This document shows, piece by piece, positions 8,319-16,664 of a stretch of 37,276 nucleotides of DNA; position 1 is the stretch's first letter; each line of letters starts with the position of its first letter. The stretch spans positions 1-37,276 of the forward strand of contig JAKLFM010000028.1 in NCBI GenBank assembly GCA_022711175.1, read 5' to 3'. This stretch comes from Bacteroidota bacterium. GTDB taxonomy: Bacteria > Bacteroidota > Bacteroidia > Bacteroidales > UBA4417. The notes beneath the pieces were generated by a model. That model did no database searches. It saw only the letters and a program-made list of their open reading frames with translations, and was not told the DNA's origin. Position numbers and translations under genes: made by a program.

Positions 8319-9005
8319 TTAATTATATAAGTGTTTATCTCTGGCCAGCTTAACTTTGAACCCGAGTGCTAATTCGGAATATGAAAACCGATTGTCAGCA
8401 TAAAGCCTGGGTTTAATCCGGTTTAGATGGTAATTATAACTGACAAATATTCCCAGTTGATTCCTGATCACTTCTTCAAATCCTAAGCCGGCAACTATTC
8501 CATAAAAGAAGCCGGTTTCTGTCATCGGTTGGGGTATTTCACCGGTTTGCCCATGTATTTCAAGTACCGGGCTTTCGAAACGGGCTTTTGCCGGACCAAG
8601 ACTGGCGCCAATTTCAGTATTTAATTTTAACTTGTTGAAAATCCCGTTTTTAGCATGCTGAGTGTGAAACTGTAATAGTGGCGAAAATGCGTTTATCGAT
8701 AGTTTTGAACCTTCAAAGGTTTGAAACTCTTTGGCTTCCCAGTCTGATGCAAACAGACTGCTGTACCCAACTCCAACACTCAGGAATTTAAACTGTTTCA
8801 CAAAACACTTTAGTGTGAAACCCATCAATTGATTATAGTTTGAGAATAATGAAGGTGCAATCATTGTTCCTTCTTCAGCCATTTCGCTTCCGTGGAAAAA
8901 GCAGTAAGAATAACCAATACTTAGGTTAAGTTTATTGTCCGGTAATTGTGCCCGGCTATTGCTGCCGAGCAGGACGAATATCAATACTGAAAATAACTTT
9001 TTCAT
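8319..9005 (-). CDS. Small outer-membrane beta-barrel protein
   Basis: I place the start at 9005 (228 residues). This gives a proper signal peptide (MKKLFSVLIFVLLGSNSRAQ) and removes the overlap with the upstream gene that an ATG 17 codons earlier would cause. The mature part consists of alternating hydrophobic and polar strands with aromatic girdles (LNLSIGYSYCFF, LMGFTLKCFVKQFKFLSVGVGYSSL, FFYGIVAGLGFEEVIRNQ, LGIFVSYNYHLNRIKP, FSYSELALGFKVKLA), typical of eight-strand OmpA/PorT-like outer-membrane barrels common in Bacteroidota. It sits between a surface-type IPT/Kelch lipoprotein and a secreted WD40 protein with gaps of fewer than 10 bases, so the three are probably made together. No enzymatic motif is visible; a structural or anchoring role is inference. 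Confidence 0.8.
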   Translation of the reverse strand: MKKLFSVLIFVLLGSNSRAQLPDNKLNLSIGYSYCFFHGSEMAEEGTMIAPSLFSNYNQLMGFTLKCFVKQFKFLSVGVGYSSLFASDWEAKEFQTFEGSKLSINAFSPLLQFHTQHAKNGIFNKLKLNTEIGASLGPAKARFESPVLEIHGQTGEIPQPMTETGFFYGIVAGLGFEEVIRNQLGIFVSYNYHLNRIKPRLYADNRFSYSELALGFKVKLARDKHLYN

Positions 9006-9012
9006 GATCTTT

Positions 9013-11034
9013 TTATCTTGATGGATCGTATTCCCACATGGCATTATCAGTGCCAAGCCCTACATAAGCTTTTCCATTGGCACTGAAAGCTATCCCCTCT
9101 TTGTAATCAGTTAATATGTCGGTTTGCAGTTTCACCCACCTGTTGGTACTTTCGTCATAATAATAGAAATCATTCGTATATGACGTGCTTATATATACCC
9201 TGTTGTTCAGATAAAATCCCAGGGCAAAATTGTTCATGCCGGCATAAGGGTAGTTGGCAATCCTTACCCATGTACCCGATGATGGATTATATTTATACAT
9301 CCATGAATCATAATCACCTGAAAATGGAACATTCCCCAATCCGATAAAAACATTGGATGTTGTTGTGATCGCAATAGCTATCCATGTTCCGACATAATCG
9401 TCAAAAGGGTATTTGGTAATATAACTCCAATTGTCATCCATTAAATTATATATCCAGAAATCATTAAAACCATCCGAATGGCTTCCATAATTCCGTCCTG
9501 TGCCGAAATACCCGATACCTGCAAATGTATAAGCAACTGCTCCTGTTCTCTCACCGTTTGGGAAGTCATTTTTCTGTTGCCAGCTGTTATTGTTGATGTC
9601 ATATTCCCACCAGTCCTTTAGAAATTGGAGATTGTGATGTCCTGTTCCGAAAAAAATCTTGTTATCCACTACAAACCCCGACCCTGTCCACCTTCTCAGA
9701 CCCGGAAAATCAGCAAGCCTTGTCCATTTATCGTATTGAGGGTCATATTGCCAAAACTCTGATTTGTCATTCAGCCCTATATATGCTTTCCCGTCTGAAA
9801 CAATACAATTGGCAAGTGTATAGCCTAATGAAATTCCTGGTTCGTTAATTGAAAGTGGCGAGTTTTTTAGCCTGAACCAATTATCGTTAATAAGGAGGGT
9901 GCCGGTATATTCCTGCTTTTCCCCGGCGAACTGTACTGTGATATTCGAATTGCGGGAAGTAAAGTATCCCGTATTTTGAAGTGGAACTTTTACCAGTAGT
10001 TCGTTAATTGAAGCGTTGGCAACAGTCGCCTCCAGCCCTCCTATTGTCACTTTGTTATTTGCCGCAATCGGACTGAAATTGTTACCTGACAGTGTAATTG
10101 TATTGCCTGTGAGAGCAACTTTGGGTGAAAAATCGGTGAGCGACAAAGGTGCTATCCTAAACTGTTCTGCAGAAGTAGCAGTTAAATTATTCATAACCAC
10201 CTTAATGTTACAAATCCTTCTGTTGAGACTATTTGGAACGGTAACAACTAAAGTTTCGTTCTGAACATTATTAATGTCAGCAAGAAAATTATCGAAATAA
10301 ACACTTAACGTTGCCTTATTTTCCAGGAAATTGTCTCCAAATATTGAAATCTGTTCTCCAAAAGTCCCAATTTTTGCTTCAAAATCTGTAATTACAGGTG
10401 GAATCAAATTGAATCTTTGTGCTGATACGGTTTCATTACCCTGAATAGAAACTTTAACTGTTGCTGTGATCGTATCAAGCAGTTCAGGAACTTTAACCAT
10501 GAGTGTATCCTGGCTGGCTTGAATCACAACAGCCGGAAATGCCCCTATCATCACTTGATTATTCTCTTTAACAAAGCTAAAGTTATTACCGGTTATTGTC
10601 AACGTATCAGCCAGGTTGCCTTCCAATGGCTGAAATCCAATGATCTCGGGGGCATTGCTGCCAAGGCTCACAAACGACACCTCCTCGCCATAGGTAATGT
10701 ATTGGCTTGTCCTTATATAGCTTCTCACATAATATGTAATTCCTTCGATGAGCGTGGTTGAAACATGTTGGCTATATACCCCTGTCATAGGAGTGTCCGG
10801 CATGATATATTTTTCTGATTTTTCAATCGTCGGTTTCGATTCATAATCCCAGACAAATCCGTATTCGAGTATTTTAAGTTTGCCGAGTTCGGTGACCTTC
10901 GCGCTGAAAATTGCACCTTCTGAGCTAATCCCGGTAACTTGGCCTGTATGAACAATCGGAAAATCAAACCCGTTATACTCTTGACAAGAAGTAATTGCTA
11001 TAAGCAATATGAATAAGCCCAACAATTTTCTCAT
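9013..11034 (-). CDS. Lipoprotein with IPT/TIG repeats and a C-terminal Kelch-like propeller
   Basis: This 673-residue protein begins with a lipoprotein signal peptide (lipobox ITSC, Cys17). An Ig/FN3-like domain (about 25-128) is followed by three IPT/TIG domains (about 130-212, 214-295 and 297-380), each opening with a P-x-x-G-x-T-x-T-x-G-x-N-F pattern such as LADTLTITGNNFS and TGNTITLSGNNFS. Residues about 385-673 are a Kelch/galactose-oxidase-like propeller with repeated W-x-R-L/W-x-Y strands (DKWTRLADFPG, NNSWQQKNDFPNGERTGAVAYTF, GTWVRIANYPYAGMNN, NRWVKLQTD). The domain set suggests an outer-membrane-anchored adhesion or carbohydrate-binding protein. It is first in the operon with the small barrel and WD40 proteins (7-base gap). 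Ligand unknown. Confidence 0.85.
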   Translation of the reverse strand: MRKLLGLFILLIAITSCQEYNGFDFPIVHTGQVTGISSEGAIFSAKVTELGKLKILEYGFVWDYESKPTIEKSEKYIMPDTPMTGVYSQHVSTTLIEGITYYVRSYIRTSQYITYGEEVSFVSLGSNAPEIIGFQPLEGNLADTLTITGNNFSFVKENNQVMIGAFPAVVIQASQDTLMVKVPELLDTITATVKVSIQGNETVSAQRFNLIPPVITDFEAKIGTFGEQISIFGDNFLENKATLSVYFDNFLADINNVQNETLVVTVPNSLNRRICNIKVVMNNLTATSAEQFRIAPLSLTDFSPKVALTGNTITLSGNNFSPIAANNKVTIGGLEATVANASINELLVKVPLQNTGYFTSRNSNITVQFAGEKQEYTGTLLINDNWFRLKNSPLSINEPGISLGYTLANCIVSDGKAYIGLNDKSEFWQYDPQYDKWTRLADFPGLRRWTGSGFVVDNKIFFGTGHHNLQFLKDWWEYDINNNSWQQKNDFPNGERTGAVAYTFAGIGYFGTGRNYGSHSDGFNDFWIYNLMDDNWSYITKYPFDDYVGTWIAIAITTTSNVFIGLGNVPFSGDYDSWMYKYNPSSGTWVRIANYPYAGMNNFALGFYLNNRVYISTSYTNDFYYYDESTNRWVKLQTDILTDYKEGIAFSANGKAYVGLGTDNAMWEYDPSR

Positions 11035-11143
11035 AATAATGAATGGCTTAATGACCTGATAAAGTGGAAATACTACAGTTATCCTTTCGATTTGTTATCG
11101 GGTTATACATTGCTAATTTCAGCTCAATTTTAAACAGCTGCCA

Positions 11144-13294
11144 CTATTTCATTATTGACTTATTTTCTTTAAACATTTCACCAAATTTAGCATGCATTTC
11201 TTCAAGGCTCATGTTGCTTCTATATTCGAAACTTTTAGGTTGCCCGTTCTCTATAAATATCACATTTACGGCATAACCAAGGTCGGAGAAGAACAAGTTT
11301 TCAATTTCAGGAAGCGGTGTATTTGCTTTTGTACCCAAAATCACCGGTTTGCCTGCTTCGATGGCAGCTTTCTCCACCTCCGCTTTCCCGTTATGGGTAT
11401 AACGAACAATCTGTTTACAATTCTCGCCTTTAAGATATTCTGCAAAACGTACGGCAAGATCCCTGGCTGCGGGATCGTCGGGTGCATAGTTGAAATAGAT
11501 AACCGGCTTGTGCGGATCAAGGCAGTTGAGTGGCGCCGAAAAAAGGATGTTTGCATTTTCGAGCCCGTCGGAAATGTCCTCATATTTCCATCCCAAAGCA
11601 GCATATTTCGCTATGGCATTATCCTGATCGTCATATACATTTGTATTTCCCCCGCCTAACAATCCCATACGCTCCACCTGCTTAGCAATGTAGATTTTAT
11701 ATTGCGGGTCGCTCGACTTCTTAATCACAATGGGAGTGAGGAAATTAACGCTGTTGCGGATCGCCGGACAAGCTGCAAATTCCCATCCCCCGGCCGAAAG
11801 CGAGTAAGGTACAATGCCCGACGATTGTATGATGCGATATTCATAGGTGAGTTTCGACCCGGTCACCTTCTTCATCACATGCTGTTCGCGGAAAATATAG
11901 AGAAGATCCCATCCCTGCTTCCCGTAACCGGAGAGGAACGACTCGGCTGCCTCACGGTTTGCCGCCAGCTCTTTTTCATCTTTTGCATAACCGGGCGGAG
12001 TTACAATTGTGTACTCCCACTTATTTTGGCTTGCCGGATTCACGGGCCTGCTAAAGGTTGCACCGTACAACTGGTAATAAACCATTTCCCATCCCTCTTT
12101 TCCTAAAGCATTCATGGTTTGGATACCGTTGTCGCCTTTCTCGAACATCACGAACTTATGTTCCCACAACTCGTTGTCATCTTCTTTCCTGTATGCCCTG
12201 AGCAGCGAAATGTCGCCTTTCAATCGCCAATTGGTCTTGTTATACGGAGCAATGAGTTTGTTGATGTCGGCTGCCATCTCCTCCCTGGGTTTAAGATCAA
12301 CGGTTTCGAGGGTTTTATAGGTGTATTTTGAGCAATAGAGTTGAAAAGGCTCATCGGGCACTTGTGATTTATTATCGGGAATGGTCTTTGGAGCAGGCGT
12401 TCCGGGTTTTGGTTTTTCCGGTCCCGGTGTGGGTTTTTGCGATCCTGAGCCTCCGGTTCCTCCACCCGAACCGGAACCGCCAGGGTTTGGAGCTACCTTA
12501 TGGATAGTGTCGGATGGAATGCTGTCAAGTTCAAAAATCCAACCGGCAAGCAGTTTCATTTCAATGTCGGTAAGCGCTTTATCGTAAATCCTCAAATCGT
12601 CCATACTGCCGTAGAAATTGCTTTCGCCTTCGAAATTGCTTTTCCCGATAAGGCACACCGGCCTGTGCACGGTACCGGGAACATAAAAGTTCATTGCATC
12701 GTTGATTTGCACGCCATCGAGGAACAAAAATGCCTGCACACCCTTTAGTATTGCGCCTATGTGGTGCCATTCCCCTTCCTTCAACCGGTCTTTTTCGGTG
12801 CCGCGGAGTTGCGTGATATCAGAGCCTTCGCCTTTGTATATGGCCAGCCCGGGTATTCCGCTCATTGAAGCTGAATTGGAGAAAACAATATTGGAATTGT
12901 TCTGGCCGACTCCAAAGTCAATGATACGGCTCCATTTGCTTATGGTTTCAACATTTACCCATACAGAGATGGTGAAGTCTCCTTTGATGTAATCCTGTGG
13001 TTTTGCCTGTAGTCCGCGATGCCCGGTTGAAAAAACAATGGCGTTTTCCTTGTTGTTGAACCGGTCGTTACCGAAAACCGCACTTTGGTTTGGAACAAGC
13101 TGAGAGTCCCAGCCTTCTGTGTTGTCGCATGGAAGATAAAATACCAGGTTAAGGTTAGAGGCAAGGAATAGCTGTGCTTTTTTGACAACTTCGTTTTGCT
13201 GGCTGTTGACCTTTTTAACTTTAGCAGGACTTTGCGCTGATAACGAGAACGATGTGAAAACACACAACCATAAAACAAATATTAATCGCTTCAT
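11144..13294 (-). CDS. Secreted LamG protein with four DUF4177-like repeats
   Basis: The start at 13294 (716 residues) gives a clear signal peptide (MKRLIFVLWLCVFTSFSLSA); an earlier in-frame ATG would overlap pdxB. Residues about 50-250 form a LamG/concanavalin-like domain (FYLPCDNTEGW, FTISVWVNVET, WHHIGAIL, DDLRIYDKALTD). A Gly/Ser then Pro/Lys-rich linker (about 268-310) leads to four degenerate repeats, near 377-414, 426-476, 484-526 and 531-587. Each has a W/Y-E-Y-K/R-I/V strand and then a G-W-E/D-x-x turn (LGKEGWEMVYY, GKQGWDLLYI, AGGWEFAACP, LGWKYEDI), as in DUF4177. The C-terminal 120 residues (KPVIYFNYAPDD to the end) are an alpha/beta module I do not recognise. A -7 box lies just upstream. 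Function unknown; ligand binding at the surface is a guess. Confidence 0.82.
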   Translation of the reverse strand: MKRLIFVLWLCVFTSFSLSAQSPAKVKKVNSQQNEVVKKAQLFLASNLNLVFYLPCDNTEGWDSQLVPNQSAVFGNDRFNNKENAIVFSTGHRGLQAKPQDYIKGDFTISVWVNVETISKWSRIIDFGVGQNNSNIVFSNSASMSGIPGLAIYKGEGSDITQLRGTEKDRLKEGEWHHIGAILKGVQAFLFLDGVQINDAMNFYVPGTVHRPVCLIGKSNFEGESNFYGSMDDLRIYDKALTDIEMKLLAGWIFELDSIPSDTIHKVAPNPGGSGSGGGTGGSGSQKPTPGPEKPKPGTPAPKTIPDNKSQVPDEPFQLYCSKYTYKTLETVDLKPREEMAADINKLIAPYNKTNWRLKGDISLLRAYRKEDDNELWEHKFVMFEKGDNGIQTMNALGKEGWEMVYYQLYGATFSRPVNPASQNKWEYTIVTPPGYAKDEKELAANREAAESFLSGYGKQGWDLLYIFREQHVMKKVTGSKLTYEYRIIQSSGIVPYSLSAGGWEFAACPAIRNSVNFLTPIVIKKSSDPQYKIYIAKQVERMGLLGGGNTNVYDDQDNAIAKYAALGWKYEDISDGLENANILFSAPLNCLDPHKPVIYFNYAPDDPAARDLAVRFAEYLKGENCKQIVRYTHNGKAEVEKAAIEAGKPVILGTKANTPLPEIENLFFSDLGYAVNVIFIENGQPKSFEYRSNMSLEEMHAKFGEMFKENKSIMK

Positions 13295-13312
13295 ATGTAT
13301 TGATTTATCGTT

Positions 13313-13320
13313 CAAATTTA
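13313..13320 (-). promoter_or_regulatory. -7 box of the LamG/DUF4177-like gene
   Basis: The minus strand reads TAAATTTG, an exact TAnnTTTG match 18 bases before the chosen start codon, which would give a leader of about 12 bases. A TTTC lies upstream at slightly short spacing in place of the usual -33 TTTG. Confidence 0.35.
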
Positions 13321-13361
13321 TTAAAATAGAAATATTGAAAGAGGAATATTTTCCAATATTT

Positions 13362-14504
13362 TCAAGCTTCATTGCCAAGTAATATCCCGATACCTAATTT
13401 CGAAAATTTATCTTTCTCACCGGCAGTCAATAAATTGGATTGAATCGTATAAGCTTTAAACTCTCTTCGTACCGGGTAGTTGTTTCTTTGTTTTTCAAAA
13501 TCGGCAGGAGCACTACGCAGGAGGTCGCTGTCATTTAATAGATTGTAGGTATGCAAAATGGCTTTTTCAATAAGATCGGCGCCTGACGCTTCCAGGCCAT
13601 TATCATGTATTTGGCTTTCGGCAGGAGCCGGCAGGTCTGTAGGATACCACGCCGTGAGCGGAAGATGAAAGAATGAACTCAGCGCCTGCACTGCCATGGA
13701 GGTGCCGTTGGCTTTGCCATCCACCGAATAGCCTGCGATGTGAGGGGTGCCGATAAAAACATTTCTAAGCAATTCGGCGTCTATTTCGGGTTCGTTTTCC
13801 CAGACATCAAGTACTGCTCCTGCCATTTTATTCCGGGAGAGTGCCGATTTCAATGCATGTGTTTCAACCACCTCTCCTCTCGATGTATTGAACATCCACG
13901 CCGTCGGTCTAATTAACTTAAATGCTTGTTCATCAATGAGGTGAAAGGTTTTATCAACACCCTGAAAGGTGAGTGGCACATGCAGCGAAATAAAATCAGC
14001 TTCCTCAAGCAGCTGGTTTAATTCAGTGAATTTCTCCGGACCTTCCATTCGTTCACGGGGCGGATCGTTGAGGAGAACCTTCATGCCAAGTATGTCGGCC
14101 AGTTTTTGAACCAGCTTGCCGACATGTCCAACCCCGATTATTCCGAGTGTTTTACCTGCAAGGTTAACCTTCTTCTGCACGGCAACGGTAACAAGTGCCG
14201 AAGCCACATATTGCATTACCGAAGAGGCATTGCATCCGGGGGCGTTGGTCCAGGCAATACCTGCGCTTTTGCAGAAATCACTGTCAATATGGTCGTGGCC
14301 GATGGTGGCAGTAGCAATAAACTTTACGCCGGTTCCTTTCAGTAAGCGGCTGTCGCAACGGGTGCGGGTGCGGACAATGAGGGCATCGGCATGAAGGACA
14401 TCCTCCCGTGAAATTTCCGAACCGGGAAGATATTTCACCTCTGCAAAAGGCTCGAGAACACCTTTGAGGAAAGGGATTTTATCGTCGGCAACAATATGCA
14501 GCAT
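13362..14504 (-). CDS. pdxB: Erythronate-4-phosphate dehydrogenase
   Basis: PdxB oxidises 4-phospho-D-erythronate to 2-oxo-3-hydroxy-4-phosphobutanoate in the cytoplasm, the second step of the DXP-dependent route to pyridoxal 5'-phosphate. At 380 residues it matches the family length. The substrate-binding N-terminus contains VADDKIPF and the characteristic ALIVRTRTR and ATATIGHDHID motifs. The Rossmann NAD-binding loop GVGHVG lies at 124-129. The D-2-hydroxyacid dehydrogenase catalytic set is present as R209 (NTSRGEVV), E238 (DVWENEPE) and H255 (GTPHIAGYS). The C-terminal PdxB dimerisation region completes it. The gene stands alone, divergent from the DUF3127 gene, with no other pyridoxal genes in the window. 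An exact TAnnTTTG box lies 31 bases upstream of its start. Confidence 0.95.
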   Translation of the reverse strand: MLHIVADDKIPFLKGVLEPFAEVKYLPGSEISREDVLHADALIVRTRTRCDSRLLKGTGVKFIATATIGHDHIDSDFCKSAGIAWTNAPGCNASSVMQYVASALVTVAVQKKVNLAGKTLGIIGVGHVGKLVQKLADILGMKVLLNDPPRERMEGPEKFTELNQLLEEADFISLHVPLTFQGVDKTFHLIDEQAFKLIRPTAWMFNTSRGEVVETHALKSALSRNKMAGAVLDVWENEPEIDAELLRNVFIGTPHIAGYSVDGKANGTSMAVQALSSFFHLPLTAWYPTDLPAPAESQIHDNGLEASGADLIEKAILHTYNLLNDSDLLRSAPADFEKQRNNYPVRREFKAYTIQSNLLTAGEKDKFSKLGIGILLGNEA

Positions 14505-14535
14505 GGTTATATGTTCGTTTTACCGGTTCAGATGT

Positions 14536-14543
14536 CAAAGCTA
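14536..14543 (-). promoter_or_regulatory. -7 box of pdxB
   Basis: Reads TAGCTTTG on the minus strand, an exact match to TAnnTTTG, predicting a leader of about 25 bases. No clear -33 TTTG is seen. The box lies in the 146-base gap shared with the divergent DUF3127 gene, whose own promoter is less clear (TATTTTAG at 14616). Confidence 0.4.
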
Positions 14544-14650
14544 TGCATTTCGGTTGAGAGTAGCTATTTTATCAACAATCACCTTGATTTGGGCATATGT
14601 AAAAGAGAAAAGAAGTATTTTAGCAATCTAAAATTAATATCAGTTATTAC

Positions 14651-15031
14651 ATGGACATTACCGGAAAAGTTACCAGGATATTACCCCTTGTTACCGGACA
14701 GGGTCGCAATGGCGAATGGCGTAAACAGGAATTTGTAATTGAGATAGAATCCGGCGGTTTTCAGAAAAAAGTTTGCTTCTCTCTTTGGGGCGAAAAGATT
14801 GACCAATCGGCATTGGCTGAGAATGATGTTGTGAAAGTTTATTTTGATCTGGAAAGCCGCGAATACAACCAGCGTTGGTACACCGAAGCCCGCGCCTGGA
14901 AAGTTGAAAAACAAACAGGAGTTGCAACTGCTGCACCGGCAGCTGCCGAGGCCGCACCACCTGCCAACATTAGCCCGTTCGACGAACCTGCAGGCGGCGA
15001 TAACTCCGAGGTGAACGACCTGCCTTTTTAA
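14651..15031 (+). CDS. DUF3127 OB-fold protein
   Basis: A 126-residue cytoplasmic protein belonging to DUF3127, a family I associate mainly with Bacteroidota and their phages. The first ~88 residues carry the domain: MDITGKVTRILPLVTGQG, QEFVIEIESGGFQKKVCFSLWG, NDVVKVYFDLESREYN and TEARAWKVE. The strand pattern resembles an OB fold such as that of single-stranded DNA-binding proteins. The tail is Ala/Pro-rich and ends in an acidic segment with NDLPF, reminiscent of the acidic C-terminal tip of SSB proteins (DDIPF type) that recruits partners. A nucleic-acid binding role is therefore plausible but unproven. It is a single gene, divergent from pdxB and convergent with the metallophosphoesterase gene. 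Confidence 0.88.
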   Translation: MDITGKVTRILPLVTGQGRNGEWRKQEFVIEIESGGFQKKVCFSLWGEKIDQSALAENDVVKVYFDLESREYNQRWYTEARAWKVEKQTGVATAAPAAAEAAPPANISPFDEPAGGDNSEVNDLPF

Positions 15032-15051
15032 TTGATAATTAAATACCTATT

Positions 15052-15090
15052 ACCTGCCGGGTATCATTAACCAGACAGGTTTATTTTATT
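15052..15090 (+). terminator. Weak hairpin between the DUF3127 and metallophosphoesterase genes
   Basis: ACCTG (15052-15056) pairs with CAGGT (15076-15080) around a 19-base loop, followed by TTATTTTATT. The stem is short, and the T-rich tail is the end of the opposing gene. It is the only candidate terminator for the DUF3127 gene in this 49-base convergent gap. Confidence 0.25.
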
Positions 15091-15998
15091 GGCAGCACAC
15101 CCGGGCAATTCAGTTCTTCAGTTTCAACTTCTCCAAATCCGCGCACACCGATTACGCCGTCGTTACTGACTTCAATCAGTGCAAAATTGTACCCTTTGGG
15201 AGAGTTTCCTTCAACCAGCGATTTTAGGGTGTAGTACGGTATGTTATTGATACACTGAAAATACCCTTCGTGGTAATGCCCCTGGAAAACAGCCTTAACA
15301 TTGCCATGTCGCGCAAGTATTCTTCTGACAACCGCTGCGTGTTTCACGAAATAGGCGCCTGAGCCGTCGAGGCGGTGATGAATGAAAACCAGAGACGGCA
15401 ACCCGCTTTTCTTCAAATCCTTTCTGAGCCACTGTAATTCCTGCGCGGGTATGTTAGCATCTTCCCATTTGTAATGGCCGCTGTCATAATCTGCCCCGGC
15501 AGAATCATAACACGCATCAAGCACTACACAGTGAAAACCCTGAATGTCAAATGAATAGTAACTCTCCCCCGGTTCAATGCCTGTATTTTCAATCACAGAA
15601 AGGAATTTTGATTTTGAAATACAATCCATATCGTGATTTCCGGCCACGTGGTAGCGCGGCCCGTTGAAACCGGCAAATGTTCTCTCTACCCTGTCGAGGT
15701 AGATCAGGGTTTTGGCAGGTATCGGAGGCTTGTCCATGTCCTTGAAATCGCCCAGTTCAATCACAAAATCAGGCTTCAGCAGGTTCATGGTATCCACAAA
15801 TGCCTGCAGTTTCACGAGTGAACGACTGTAAGTACGGCTGCCGTTATCGGGAATATCGGCATAATGCACATCGGTAACAATACCGAAGCGTAAAACATTT
15901 CCAGCAGTTTGAGCGTTTAAGTCTGAAAACAATCCGGGAACAGCAAGCAGGATTATTGCAGCAAATAGCCAGGTGTAAAAGTGTTTTATTGTTCGCAT
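15081..15998 (-). CDS. Exported calcineurin-like metallophosphoesterase
   Basis: The 305-residue protein, started at the ATG at 15998, has a signal peptide (core LFAAIILLAVPGLFSDLNAQ); an ATG six codons earlier is also possible. All the two-metal signature blocks of calcineurin-like phosphoesterases are present in order: GIVTDVHYAD (D-x-H), ELGDFKD (G-D-x-x-D), AGNHDMD (G-N-H-D), VFIHHRLD (H), and FQGHYHEG (G-H-x-H). It should be a periplasmic or surface phosphomonoesterase or phosphodiesterase, and the substrate cannot be read from the sequence. Variants with this length and motif spacing include Icc-like cyclic-nucleotide phosphodiesterases and secreted phosphatases. It is divergent from the thioredoxin-like gene and has no operon partner. 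Confidence 0.9.
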   Translation of the reverse strand: MRTIKHFYTWLFAAIILLAVPGLFSDLNAQTAGNVLRFGIVTDVHYADIPDNGSRTYSRSLVKLQAFVDTMNLLKPDFVIELGDFKDMDKPPIPAKTLIYLDRVERTFAGFNGPRYHVAGNHDMDCISKSKFLSVIENTGIEPGESYYSFDIQGFHCVVLDACYDSAGADYDSGHYKWEDANIPAQELQWLRKDLKKSGLPSLVFIHHRLDGSGAYFVKHAAVVRRILARHGNVKAVFQGHYHEGYFQCINNIPYYTLKSLVEGNSPKGYNFALIEVSNDGVIGVRGFGEVETEELNCPGVLPIK

Positions 15999-16119
15999 AG
16001 AACATGAAAATTTCATGCTAAAGATAGCAATTAACTGATGCTCTAAAACACCCTTCCATCGCAGTTATAAAGCCCGCATGTACTGATTTTAGTTACTTTT
16101 ACTGCCCTGAATCCAGAAA

Positions 16120-16635
16120 ATGAAGAACCTTATCCTTTTGATTTCCATTCTTTTTTCGGCAACCTGCCTCTCTGCCCAAAGCATTGATTCTTCAGCAAAT
16201 AAAATCCCTATTTATAACCCAACGGCTGACGCGGTAAAGGAAATAAGTCTCGCAGTTGAAAATGCAGCCAAAAGCGGCAAACATGTTTTTGTGCAGATTG
16301 GCGGCAACTGGTGTTCCTGGTGTTTGCGTTTTCACAAATTCGTTCACAACGATTTTCAACTCGACAGCTTAGTAAAATCCAATTATGAGGTTGTACTGGT
16401 GAATTTCAGCCGCGAGAATCAAAATCTGCCATTACTTGCTCAACTTGGTTATCCACAACGATTTGGTTTTCCGGTTTTTGTAATCCTTGATGGTAAGGGC
16501 AACCGGCTGCATACACAGGATTCGGCCCTGCTCGAAGACGGTGATAAAGGTTACGACCGCGCCAAAGTAATGAGTATGTTCAGCATGTGGTCGGCCGAAG
16601 CCATCATGAAAAGCGCCGAAAAATACAAGCCATAA
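16120..16635 (+). CDS. Periplasmic thioredoxin-like protein (CSWC)
   Basis: The 171-residue protein has a signal peptide (MKNLILLISILFSATCLSAQ) and a thioredoxin fold of the thioredoxin_7/DUF255-like type. It contains KHVFVQIGGNWCSWC, with the redox pair C65-C68, then LVNFSRENQN and the cis-proline loop RFGFPVFVILDGKG. It probably acts as a disulfide reductase or oxidoreductase in the periplasm. The gene starts a three-gene + strand run with a CtpA-type protease (29-base gap) and an SDR reductase (31-base gap); a functional link between them is possible but not shown. A near-match -7 box (TACTTTTA) lies upstream. Confidence 0.88.
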   Translation: MKNLILLISILFSATCLSAQSIDSSANKIPIYNPTADAVKEISLAVENAAKSGKHVFVQIGGNWCSWCLRFHKFVHNDFQLDSLVKSNYEVVLVNFSRENQNLPLLAQLGYPQRFGFPVFVILDGKGNRLHTQDSALLEDGDKGYDRAKVMSMFSMWSAEAIMKSAEKYKP

Positions 16636-16664
16636 TACTCTTATAACCTCACAACCAACTTTTT

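Noticed and set aside
12381..12500. Low-complexity repeat-like DNA
   Set aside because: It encodes the Gly/Ser and Pro/Lys linker of the LamG protein rather than an independent repeat element.
15645..15650. CACGTG in the metallophosphoesterase gene (and another at 4216-4221)
   Set aside because: Only the central six bases match; the flanks do not fit the parS consensus, and both sites are within coding sequence.
16449..16457. Perfect DnaA-box sequence TTATCCACA
   Set aside because: It is a single copy inside the thioredoxin-like coding sequence (codons for Gly-Tyr-Pro-Gln), with no cluster or AT-rich unwinding region nearby, so it is not evidence for an origin at this spot.
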